A DNA stretch of 12,706 bases, from positions 1-12,706 of the forward strand of contig JAKJAE010000048.1 in NCBI GenBank assembly GCA_022707665.1. The letters run 5' to 3'. The notes beneath the pieces are model-generated. The model made no database searches and had not been told where the DNA came from. It saw only the letters and a program-made list of their open reading frames with translations. The translations under genes were made by a program, and so were the position numbers. Position 1 is the stretch's first letter; every line of letters starts with the position of its first letter. This document shows positions 6,398-12,706 of the stretch, in pieces. The stretch comes from Chloroflexota bacterium. Lineage in GTDB: Bacteria; Chloroflexota; Anaerolineae; B4-G1; SLSP01.

Positions 6398-8740
6398 ATG
6401 CAATACCAAACTGAGATCCTGCGGTTCGAGGAAGGGGTGCGGAGCCGACATCCCTCTCCTGACGCATCGATCGCGGCAGCACAGGCAAACGTGCTCTCCG
6501 ATGCCGGCTACCAGATTGCCGTCCTGGTCGACCTGACGCCGCAGCTTCCCTACCGCAGCCGCGAAATCCGGTCGCTGGTCATCAAGACCTACTGGGCATC
6601 ATCCGGGAGCATCGTCGCCAGACTGCGCCGGGCACTGGCGACCGCCAACCGTCACCTGATCGCCTTCAATCAGAAGGCGGAATCGGGGAACAAGTGTGCA
6701 GGCAACATCACCTGCGCGGTTTTTTCGGACGACGAGGCGTTCCTGGGGCAGGTCGGCGCCGCATACGCCTACGTCTGGCACGCACCAGACCCCCAGGGAT
6801 CTCCCGGCGGTTCCCAACTCGAGCTTTTCCCCAAGCACAACATCGGCTATACCACCATGGTACCCGGCAGCATTGTCTGCCTGACGACTACCAACATCGC
6901 CGAAGCACAGGCCCGCGAAGCCTGGCAACAAGCTCTATCGCTGTCCAAGCTCAGTCTGATCACGAGCCATCTCAACCGCGAGTTCACCGGTCGCACCATT
7001 TCCGGGAGTATCATTCTGGCCCAGGCTCAAGCCTCACCCACGTCTGCGGTGGTACGACTGCCTGCGCAGCCACGTCCCATCGCGGCGCCACCCCGTTCGA
7101 AGCCAGAACCAACTTCGACGATAGGCGTAGCGCAGCCATCTCGCACACCAGACACACCCCCCATCGGGGTCACGCCACGCCAATCCGTGCCGGTCGCAGC
7201 CCCCACACCTGATGAGCCTATGCCAGAAGAGAAGGAGCGGGATACCGAGGACGAGGTCGTGATCCAGACCACTCCCCCGACTCCCGTCGCCACGCCTGGC
7301 CCCGTCGTGACGGCGCTCGAGGATGAAGAACCGTGGGAGGTGCCAACGCCACAGGCCACGGCACCGCGGATACGCCCGGCACTCGCCTCGTTCCGCGACA
7401 GCGTTGAAGATCGAATTCAGGACTGGAAGGCACGGCGGCGCCTTCGCAAGCTGCAGACCATCGAGCGCGCCACAACGGCCGAGCGGGCACGCCTCCACCA
7501 GGCAGTGCGCACCCTCCTTCCGGGCAAGGTCGAAGACTCCCGCAAAGCCGCACCCCGGACAGCGCCGCCGGAAAAGCCCCGGCTCATGGCAGGCCTGGTG
7601 CTTGGGTTCCTGCTGGTGGTAGCCCTCATCACCGTGACCAAGTACCTGCAACTCGGCGGGCCCTTGCGCGCTGAGGAACTCCTCGAAGATGCACGGAAGC
7701 TCCGCAGTGAGGCCTACAACTCGCAGGACCCACAGGACTGGTACGCACTGCGCACGCTTGCCAACCAGATCACCAACCTTGACCCTCAGAACACTGAGGC
7801 CTTCGGCTATCTGGAAGAAGCGCGCGAAGCGGCAGAAATGCTGCAGAGTGCGGCCATGTTGGACACAGTCCCAATTCTGGATCTGGGCACGGCACCGTCA
7901 CCACGCCGTCTGCTCGTTGCAGGGGGATGGGTCTACATTCTGGAGACAGCAACCGATGCCGTCATCGGACTGCCGCTGGCCAGCGACCACATCTCGACCA
8001 ACGCCGACGGTCCCGTGGCGGTGATCCGGCGTGGCCAGAACTACATGGGCGAGATCGTCAATCACATTGTCGACATCGCCTGGATCGGCCCCGGCGGCTA
8101 TTACACCGATGGTGCTGTCTTCATTTACAGCGAAGGCGGGGTGATCTTTGTCTACGAGCCCGCGCTAGGGCTAGGTAGCATCTCTGTCCAGCGCATCCAG
8201 GGCGATTTGGCGCCGGGCAACGTGACTATCATGGAGGCCTTCGAGGATCGAATCTACCTCGTCCATCGACAGCTCAATCAGATCCTGATGTACGAGCCGG
8301 TCAACGGCATCTACGAGCTGCCACGACCCTACTTCGCGACCGGGACCGCCCCGGACCTGCAACTCACGCAGGACCTCGCCGTCGATGACCGGCTCTACCT
8401 GCTCCTGGGCGACAGCACACTGCGCACCTACTTCCTGGGCGATCGTGACCCCTCCTTCGAGATGCGCGACCTCCCCGACACCGAGTTCACCCCCCTGGTC
8501 ATGGCCGTGGAACCTGACCCGGACAATGGCCTGGTCTACCTGGCGGATAGCCAACAGCAGCGGATCATGGTCCTCAACAAACGGGGACAGTACGTGCGCC
8601 AGTATCGATTGCCCAGAGGTGACCTCAACCGCATCGAGGCGCTGGCGGTGAGTCCGACCGCAGACACGATCTACCTGATCGCCGAGAACAAGTTGGTCGC
8701 CGCGCCGCTCCCGAGTTTCGACGCCCAGGCGACACAGTAG
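6398..8740 (+). CDS. Single-pass membrane protein: possible degenerate PP2C domain, Pro-rich linker, TM helix, extracytoplasmic beta-propeller
   Basis: I do not recognise a named gene. The predicted 780-residue protein has no signal peptide. Residues 1-210 resemble a PP2C-type phosphatase fold by strand and helix order: 'IAVLVDL' where the Asp-Gly motif would be, 'RLRRALATANRHLIAFNQ' as the central helix, 'FLGQVGAAYAYVW' where 'VGDSRAYL' would be, 'PGSIVCLTT', and a final 'SGSIILAQA'. The metal-binding Asp residues appear lost, so it would be a pseudophosphatase. A Pro/Thr-rich acidic linker (211-335) and a basic helical stretch (335-395) follow. A membrane segment lies at about 397-417, then a helical region (425-475). 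Six recurring strands of the type D-x-[IL]-Y-L (near 510, 572, 617, 664, 710, 756) suggest a six-bladed propeller outside the cell. It has its own promoter and terminates 15 nt before thpR. It may relay an extracytoplasmic cue, but this is inference. Confidence 0.6.
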   Translation: MQYQTEILRFEEGVRSRHPSPDASIAAAQANVLSDAGYQIAVLVDLTPQLPYRSREIRSLVIKTYWASSGSIVARLRRALATANRHLIAFNQKAESGNKCAGNITCAVFSDDEAFLGQVGAAYAYVWHAPDPQGSPGGSQLELFPKHNIGYTTMVPGSIVCLTTTNIAEAQAREAWQQALSLSKLSLITSHLNREFTGRTISGSIILAQAQASPTSAVVRLPAQPRPIAAPPRSKPEPTSTIGVAQPSRTPDTPPIGVTPRQSVPVAAPTPDEPMPEEKERDTEDEVVIQTTPPTPVATPGPVVTALEDEEPWEVPTPQATAPRIRPALASFRDSVEDRIQDWKARRRLRKLQTIERATTAERARLHQAVRTLLPGKVEDSRKAAPRTAPPEKPRLMAGLVLGFLLVVALITVTKYLQLGGPLRAEELLEDARKLRSEAYNSQDPQDWYALRTLANQITNLDPQNTEAFGYLEEAREAAEMLQSAAMLDTVPILDLGTAPSPRRLLVAGGWVYILETATDAVIGLPLASDHISTNADGPVAVIRRGQNYMGEIVNHIVDIAWIGPGGYYTDGAVFIYSEGGVIFVYEPALGLGSISVQRIQGDLAPGNVTIMEAFEDRIYLVHRQLNQILMYEPVNGIYELPRPYFATGTAPDLQLTQDLAVDDRLYLLLGDSTLRTYFLGDRDPSFEMRDLPDTEFTPLVMAVEPDPDNGLVYLADSQQQRIMVLNKRGQYVRQYRLPRGDLNRIEALAVSPTADTIYLIAENKLVAAPLPSFDAQATQ

Positions 8741-8755
8741 CGCGAGGCAGGCGCC

Positions 8756-9382
8756 GTGACGGGTCCAAGACGGCAGAACACGCCCACGACTCTGCGAACC
8801 TTCGTCGCGCTATCACTCCCGACGGAGATCCACCAAGCCCTCAAGGCGCTCCAGGACCGGCTGAAGCGCCACGCCGTGTTGCGCCCGGCGCCAACCGGCG
8901 TTGTGCGCTGGGTCGATCCCGAATCCATCCACCTGACGCTGCACTTCCTTGGGGATATCCTGCCTGAGCGGGTCGAGCCCATCAAGACGGCGCTCACGGT
9001 GGTGGCGCGCAACGTTCAGCCTTTCGCGTTCCAGACCGGGACCCTCGGGGCCTTTCCAAACCTGAACCGCCCCCAGGTGATCTGGGTCGGCGTCCAGGAT
9101 CCTACCTCATGGCTCACGCTCCTGCACGCAGCCGTGAACGAAGCGCTAGCAGGCCTCGGCTTCCAACCGGAGCAGCGGCACTTCTCGCCCCATCTCACAC
9201 TTGGACGTGTCCAGCGCAACGCCAGCCGCGCCGAGTTGCACGCCGTTGGAGAAGCTATTGCGGGGACCTCCGTGGGGGCGCTCGGAAGCGCTGCCGCAAC
9301 TGACCTCATCTTCTTCAGGAGCGTGCTCAAGCCCACCGGCCCCGAATACACCCCGCTGGGAACGTTCAAGCTTGGCGCTTAG
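8756..9382 (+). CDS. thpR: RNA 2',3'-cyclic phosphodiesterase (2'-5' RNA ligase family, 2H superfamily)
   Basis: This 208-residue protein carries the two H-x-T-x motifs of the 2H phosphoesterase superfamily: H-L-T-L at 59-62 (followed by H-F-L-G) and H-L-T-L at 146-149 (followed by G-R-V). ThpR/LigT proteins hydrolyse 2',3'-cyclic phosphates on RNA and can join some tRNA halves in vitro. 'FVALSLP' (16-22) is the usual first strand. GTG 8756 is used, with GAGG (8744-8747) eight bases upstream. The first 13 residues are polar and may be a slight over-extension, but no better start is seen before the core. It lies 15 bases after the propeller-protein gene and probably shares its promoter. No tRNA-repair or RNA ligase partner is visible. 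Confidence 0.95.
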   Translation: MTGPRRQNTPTTLRTFVALSLPTEIHQALKALQDRLKRHAVLRPAPTGVVRWVDPESIHLTLHFLGDILPERVEPIKTALTVVARNVQPFAFQTGTLGAFPNLNRPQVIWVGVQDPTSWLTLLHAAVNEALAGLGFQPEQRHFSPHLTLGRVQRNASRAELHAVGEAIAGTSVGALGSAAATDLIFFRSVLKPTGPEYTPLGTFKLGA

Positions 9383-9391
9383 CTGCACAGT

Positions 9392-9468
9392 CTCCGGGCT
9401 GGTGGTACACACGAGCGATCTGCGCGTGGTCGGGAGGTCTGTATGGAGCGTGTAGACAACCAGCGGAG
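9392..9468 (+). repeat. Imperfect inverted repeat downstream of thpR
   Basis: CTCCG (9392-9396) and CTGGT (9399-9403) pair with CGGAG (9464-9468) and ACCAG (9459-9463), with a two-base GG bulge and a long loop; adjoining ACAC/GTGT bases may extend it. It sits in the gap between convergent thpR and permease genes and could help end the thpR transcript. Support is weak because the loop exceeds 50 bases. Confidence 0.25.
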
Positions 9469-9502
9469 GGTGATCGATCCGGGCTTCAGACCCCCGCGGT
9501 TT

Positions 9503-9523
9503 CTTGTACGCTAGATGTACAAG
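9503..9523. repeat. Perfect 7-bp inverted repeat spanning the permease stop codon
   Basis: CTTGTAC (9503-9509) and GTACAAG (9517-9523) form a perfect stem around a seven-base loop that contains the TAG stop of the minus-strand permease gene. It is AT-richer than the surroundings. It may form part of a terminator for the exporter operon. Confidence 0.4.
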
Positions 9524-10305
9524 TCGCGCCGGTTGTAGGTCACGTACGCCGCCGCCACACAGACCACAACGATCACCAACGACAGGAGCAGGTATACCCC
9601 ATCCATTCCACCACGGCGCAACAACTCACCCGCATCGTAGTACCGGAACGGCGTGGCGTACTTCAGGAAATCCAGCCGCTCGTCCATGACAGAGAAGATC
9701 GACATGAAGTAGGTCATCAGGATGATGGCAACCGCGGTGGAAGCAGAGCGCTTGTAGCGTTTCATCGCGCAGCCCAGCAACAGTCCAATGGCCAGGAAGA
9801 TCAGCTCAATCAAGAACATGGCCGCCATCTCGAGCGCCAGGAACTCGTAGAAGGCCCGGTCAGGACTGTAAGGTCGCACGGCCACAAGCGACACACCCCA
9901 CGTGATCAGCACAAAGGCGATACAGTTAGCCAGTGCAGCCGATGCCTTGGCGGTGATGACCCGGCTGCGCGACACCGGCAGCACGAGCGAAAACTCGACC
10001 GTCTTGTCGCGCTCTTCCTTGGAGATGATCTCGCTGCCCCACATCGCGGCTGCCATGGCCCCCATCAAGCCGAAGTAGATGAACATCAGGCCATAGAAAC
10101 CGGTCACCGTGGTCAGGTTGAAAGCACGCATGCTCATTGCATCCATGACCACGTCGGGCATAGAATCCAGGATAGCGAGCATCTCGGGGTTGTCCGCGAA
10201 AGCGGAGAACTTGGAGACCGCGATGAGGATCAGCAGGATGAGAATCACGCTCCAGATCACCAGCGACTTGCGGTTGGCCTTGAGCTCACGAAGGAAAATG
10301 TTCAC
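9511..10305 (-). CDS. ABC-2 type transporter permease (second permease of the exporter)
   Basis: This predicted 264-residue membrane protein begins with a short cytoplasmic V-N-I-F-L-R-E-L-K-A-N-R-K, then a hydrophobic segment 'VIWSVILILLILIAV'. A large extracytoplasmic loop (about residues 30-65) follows, then roughly five more hydrophobic segments, the usual ABC-2 plan of six helices. The motif 'GSEIISKEERDKTVEFSLVLPVSRSRV' after the second helix is the coupling region common to this family: an E-x-x-x-[KR]-T-x-E-x-x-L-x-x-P-V-S-R pattern. The frame extends to 10368, but GTG 10305 was chosen because AGGAG (10317-10313) lies seven bases before it, overlapping the stop of the upstream permease, and the longer N-terminus is an unlikely Arg/Cys-rich tail. 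It is the third gene of the exporter unit; the substrate is unknown. Confidence 0.9.
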   Translation of the reverse strand: MNIFLRELKANRKSLVIWSVILILLILIAVSKFSAFADNPEMLAILDSMPDVVMDAMSMRAFNLTTVTGFYGLMFIYFGLMGAMAAAMWGSEIISKEERDKTVEFSLVLPVSRSRVITAKASAALANCIAFVLITWGVSLVAVRPYSPDRAFYEFLALEMAAMFLIELIFLAIGLLLGCAMKRYKRSASTAVAIILMTYFMSIFSVMDERLDFLKYATPFRYYDAGELLRRGGMDGVYLLLSLVIVVVCVAAAYVTYNRRDLYI

Positions 10306-10315
10306 GGCGCATCTC

Positions 10316-11125
10316 CTACGACACCGCCGGGATATCGCGGCGGGTATACAACCCGTAGCTTGTCGCAAGTGACACCAGCGTGACCGCGATATTGAACAGC
10401 ACCAGGGGCGTGTCCCAGGCGCCGTTTTGGATTATAGGGGCCGCGTCAAAGTGCTTGAACGGGGTGATGAGCTCCAGCTTGACATCGCCAAACACACCGC
10501 TGAACGCACTTAACACATAGGCGCCAAAACCCAGCCCAAGTGAGTAGGGCGTCACACTACGTACACGCTTGACGAGCAACGAAACGACCAACCCGACGCA
10601 TAGGAAAAAGAGCTCGAAGACCACGAGGGCCAGCAACAGCAGGAGCAGTATGCGTGGCTCATAGGCATGCCCGTTGCGGAAGAGCTCGATCGCAACGAAG
10701 CTGATCCCACCCACGACCAGGGTGGTGACGAGCAGGCTGGTCAGCGCCGCCAGCAGCTTACTGGTCAAGATCTGTGGTCGACCGACCGGTTTGCTCAGCA
10801 GGAAGTCCGCGGTCAGCTCGCTCTCCTCGATCGAGACGAGGCCAAAACCGTAGTTACCGGCCTGGATCGCCAGACAGAGTTGGGCAAATAGGTAGATGAA
10901 ACTGTAGTAACCGAGCACGGTGGACAGATCCACTTCATCCATCCCAAAGGCTGCTCGCAGTTCCTTGGGGAAGTTCTTCATCATGTCGTTCACCAGCGCA
11001 GCCTGGTCTGCAAACGTCGTATAGAAGGTGAAGAACATGCCGACGATGGCGATCAGCGCCAGCGACCAGATGATCACCGACTTCAGCCGGGCGTGGAGCT
11101 CGTGTCGATAGATACTGGCATTCAT
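10316..11125 (-). CDS. ABC-2 type transporter permease (first permease of the exporter)
   Basis: A 269-residue homologue of the neighbouring permease with the same plan: an amphipathic N-terminus ('IYRHELHARLKSVIIWS'), a first membrane helix, an extracytoplasmic loop with 'FGMDEVDLSTVLGYYSFIY', and a coupling segment 'SIEESELTADFLLSKPVGRPQI'. Four further hydrophobic helices follow, the most striking being the Leu-rich 'ILLLLLLALVVFELFFL'. Start ATG 11125 is nine bases after the ATPase stop and has only a weak AAAG ribosome binding site, consistent with coupling to translation of the ATPase. The two permeases probably form a heterodimer driven by the adjacent ATPase. Drug, antimicrobial-peptide or lipid export are all possible; nothing here identifies the cargo. 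Confidence 0.9.
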   Translation of the reverse strand: MNASIYRHELHARLKSVIIWSLALIAIVGMFFTFYTTFADQAALVNDMMKNFPKELRAAFGMDEVDLSTVLGYYSFIYLFAQLCLAIQAGNYGFGLVSIEESELTADFLLSKPVGRPQILTSKLLAALTSLLVTTLVVGGISFVAIELFRNGHAYEPRILLLLLLALVVFELFFLCVGLVVSLLVKRVRSVTPYSLGLGFGAYVLSAFSGVFGDVKLELITPFKHFDAAPIIQNGAWDTPLVLFNIAVTLVSLATSYGLYTRRDIPAVS

Positions 11126-11134
11126 ATCTTTGGC

Positions 11135-12007
11135 CTATTCATAATAGTGCATGAAGATCTCTTCCAACGTGGGTTCCTCAATGGTCACATCAGTCACCCG
11201 GGTTCCGCCGAGCTTCTGCAGAACTGCATTGATGTCGCCCTTGAAGAAGAAGCGCACCGAGCCGTCCTCCGTTTGCAGGTTGGTCACGCCCGGCAAGTCG
11301 AAAGCGGTGGGGTCAAGCCCTTCCGCCGACACATTTACCTTCTTGTAGTTGCTCTGCTGCAGCGTGCGAATATCGGAGATCTCCACGATGCGCCCCTCGC
11401 GGATGATGCCCACGCGGTCGCACAGGCGCTGCACTTCGCCCAGGATGTGCGAGGAGAAGAAGACCGTCACGCCACGGGCATTCTCCTCACGGATCAGGTC
11501 GAAGAATCTGCGTTGCATCAGAGGGTCGAGGCCGGCAGTCGGCTCATCCAGGAAGAGCAGCTTGGGGCTATGCAGCAGGCCCTGGACGATACCCACCTTC
11601 TTCTTGTTGCCGTACGAGAGATCGCTGATGCGACGGTTCATCTCGAGCTCCATCGCCTCAGACAACGCGTGCATCCGGCGGGTGCAGTCGTGGTCATAGA
11701 AGCTAGCGGAATACTTGAGCAGGTCGATGACCTTCATGCCTTCGTAGTAGTAGACTTCCGAAGGGAGGTACCCGATATCGCGCCGGATCTCCGGACCGTC
11801 GGTGGTTACGTCCTTCCCGAAGATCCGGGCAGTTCCACTGGTCGGGTGGATCAGCGATAGGAGGAGACGGATCGTGGTGGATTTGCCGGCGCCGTTGGGG
11901 CCGATAAACCCAAAGATCTCTCCCTCTTCCACGCCGAAGGACACATCCACAATCCCACGCGCTTTCCCATAGTACTTGGTCAGGTTGGAAACGTCGATGA
12001 TGCTCAT
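11135..12007 (-). CDS. ABC transporter ATP-binding protein (ABC-2 exporter)
   Basis: A 290-residue ATPase that should power the two permeases. The Walker A motif G-P-N-G-A-G-K-S-T spans 36-44. The Q-loop region reads Y-L-P-S-E (80-84), with Ser where Gln is usual. The signature is L-S-Y-G-N (130-134) rather than LSGGQ. Walker B with catalytic Glu155 is in L-L-F-L-D-E-P-T-A-G-L-D, and the H-loop is S-S-H (185-187). A C-terminal extension of about 80 residues ends in 'EEPTLEEIF', the common tail of ABC-2 exporter ATPases. The frame runs up to 12067, but ATG 12007 was chosen because AAAGGAG (12022-12016) lies eight bases upstream and M-S-I-I-D-V-S-N-L-T-K is the normal family N-terminus. It is the first gene of the exporter unit, with no regulator alongside. 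Confidence 0.95.
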   Translation of the reverse strand: MSIIDVSNLTKYYGKARGIVDVSFGVEEGEIFGFIGPNGAGKSTTIRLLLSLIHPTSGTARIFGKDVTTDGPEIRRDIGYLPSEVYYYEGMKVIDLLKYSASFYDHDCTRRMHALSEAMELEMNRRISDLSYGNKKKVGIVQGLLHSPKLLFLDEPTAGLDPLMQRRFFDLIREENARGVTVFFSSHILGEVQRLCDRVGIIREGRIVEISDIRTLQQSNYKKVNVSAEGLDPTAFDLPGVTNLQTEDGSVRFFFKGDINAVLQKLGGTRVTDVTIEEPTLEEIFMHYYE

Positions 12008-12015
12008 ACAAAGTG

Positions 12016-12022
12016 CTCCTTT
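12016..12022 (-). promoter_or_regulatory. Ribosome binding site deciding the ATPase start
   Basis: On the minus strand AAAGGAG precedes ATG 12007 by eight bases. It rules against the longer frame beginning at 12067. Confidence 0.75.
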
Positions 12023-12058
12023 GCATACGCTGGCCCTGGTCCAAACGGGGTGGTCGAA

Positions 12059-12073
12059 GGAGCCCATGGCTCC
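12059..12073 (-). repeat. Small perfect inverted repeat upstream of the exporter operon
   Basis: GGAGCC (12059-12064) and GGCTCC (12068-12073) flank a three-base loop, about 50 bases before the ATPase start. It could be an operator or a leader hairpin; nothing else supports either. Confidence 0.3.
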
Positions 12074-12108
12074 AGGGGGGTCCGATCAGGCCGAAGGCGC
12101 AATCCCTT

Positions 12109-12136
12109 AGCCTAGCCCGGCTTTGCGGCCTGCCAA
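12109..12136 (-). promoter_or_regulatory. Weak candidate promoter for the exporter operon
   Basis: On the minus strand TTGGCA (12136-12131) is followed after 16 bases by TAGGCT (12114-12109). The -35 is good (five of six) and the -10 poor (three of six). The 158-base gap after the glycosyltransferase gene makes an independent promoter likely, but this one is only a candidate. Confidence 0.25.
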
Positions 12137-12165
12137 GATAACGGATCCTGCGCAATCTCCCGTGG

Positions 12166-12706
12166 TCAGCGGTCGCGCAGAACAGTTCGGTACGCACCCA
12201 ACGTCGTCTCTGCGGTCTTGCGCCAACTGAACATCGCGGCCTGGGCGCGTCCCGCCTCGCGCAGAGATTGGCGCAACAGCGGATCCTCCGCAATGCGCGC
12301 GCATGCATCCGCAATCGAGGCAGGATCCTCGGGGTCCACAAGCAACCCTGCCCCGGCAACCACCTCGGGCAGGCTCGCGCGATCAGCCACAACCGCCGGC
12401 GTGCCGCACTGCATAGCCTCGAGCGCCGGCAGCCCAAACCCCTCGTAGAACGACGGCATCGCCAGGAGGAGCGCCCCATTGTAGAGCGCCACCAGCTCGT
12501 CCATACCCGGGCTCTCGATGAAGTGCACCCACGGTGCCAGCCCCAGCGCCCCGATCCGGGCATGGACCTCGTCATAGAGCCAGCCCGGACGCCCGGCAAT
12601 GACCAAGCGCGACGCGTCCCCCGCGTCGCGCAAGAGCGCCAGCGACTCGAGCAACCCCGGGAGGTTTTTTCGTGGCTCCCACACTCCCACGAAGAGCAAG
12701 TACCCC
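12166..12706 (-). CDS. Glycosyltransferase family 4-type protein, C-terminal part
   Basis: About 179 codons are visible; the frame is open through the right edge, so the N-terminal acceptor-binding domain lies outside. The visible part is the nucleotide-sugar-binding Rossmann domain. It starts with G-Y-L-L-F-V-G-V-W-E-P-R-K-N-L, the classic 'GTLEPRKN' strand-loop of GT4 enzymes, then 'RLVIAGRPGW', 'VHFIESPGMDELVALYNGA', and the E-x7-E motif P-S-F-Y-E-G-F-G-L-P-A-L-E-A-M. 'CGTPAVVADRASLPEVVAGAGLLVDPED' completes the sugar-nucleotide site. It ends with 'FSWRKTAETTLGAYR', a typical final helix. Retaining transfer from a UDP- or GDP-sugar to a surface polysaccharide or glycolipid is likely; donor and acceptor cannot be read from this part. 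A stretch of six T's near 12665 simply encodes R-K-N. Confidence 0.92.
   Translation of the reverse strand, partial: GYLLFVGVWEPRKNLPGLLESLALLRDAGDASRLVIAGRPGWLYDEVHARIGALGLAPWVHFIESPGMDELVALYNGALLLAMPSFYEGFGLPALEAMQCGTPAVVADRASLPEVVAGAGLLVDPEDPASIADACARIAEDPLLRQSLREAGRAQAAMFSWRKTAETTLGAYRTVLRDR

Noticed and set aside
10306..10368. N-terminal extension of the second permease overlapping the first permease gene.
   Set aside because: It is Arg/Cys-rich, overlaps the upstream gene and lacks a ribosome binding site; GTG 10305 has AGGAG at good spacing.
11093..11860. A 255-codon plus-strand open frame opposite the ATPase.
   Set aside because: Antisense shadow of a well-supported gene, His/Val/Glu-rich with no recognisable domain or ribosome binding site.
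12008..12067. N-terminal extension of the ATPase to 12067.
   Set aside because: A clear ribosome binding site supports ATG 12007, and the extra residues do not resemble the family.
11703..12599. A long minus-strand open frame crossing the ATPase and glycosyltransferase genes.
   Set aside because: It is out of frame with two clear genes and its product is Arg-rich low-quality sequence typical of GC-rich shadow frames.

Overview
The window looks like GC-rich chromosomal DNA from a member of the Chloroflexota, probably an Anaerolineae- or Caldilineae-like lineage. This is inferred from protein style only: a lipoprotein with a Thr/Pro-rich linker, a large single-pass protein with an extracytoplasmic propeller, a cysteine-free S4, and a DHOD-like/PduO gene pair. 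There are no mobile elements, CRISPR arrays, tRNAs or rRNAs, and the gene content is mostly housekeeping.

Layout from left to right. The 3' end of rsmG (+, cut by the window edge) converges on a large lytic transglycosylase lipoprotein gene (-, 387-2852). This gene is divergent from a dihydroorotate dehydrogenase-like gene (+, 2974-3972), which overlaps a PduO-type cobalamin adenosyltransferase gene (+, 3965-4522). A long nested hairpin begins inside the pduO stop codon. Next come stand-alone rpsD (+, 4706-5317) with its own promoter, surE (+, 5495-6289), and a large protein with a possible degenerate PP2C domain, one membrane segment and a propeller (+, 6398-8740). That gene is followed 15 nt later by thpR (+, 8756-9382). 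Three minus-strand genes then encode an ABC-2 exporter (ATPase 11135-12007, permeases 10316-11125 and 9511-10305). The C-terminal part of a family-4-type glycosyltransferase (-) runs off the right edge.

How the genes work together. The clear functional units are the three-gene ABC exporter, transcribed ATPase to permease to permease with gaps of about 10 nt, and the overlapping DHOD-like/pduO pair, which is probably translationally coupled. Several single genes have recognisable promoters: the transglycosylase (possibly leaderless), DHOD-like, rpsD (extended -10), surE (weak) and the propeller protein (exact TTGACA). Inverted repeats follow pduO, rpsD, surE and thpR, and one spans the permease stop; almost none has a U-tract.

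I see no defence or mobile system. The most unusual items are the large putative pseudophosphatase/propeller protein, the DHOD-like protein whose catalytic-base motif is replaced, and the 60-nt hairpin with an overlapping alternative hairpin between pduO and rpsD.
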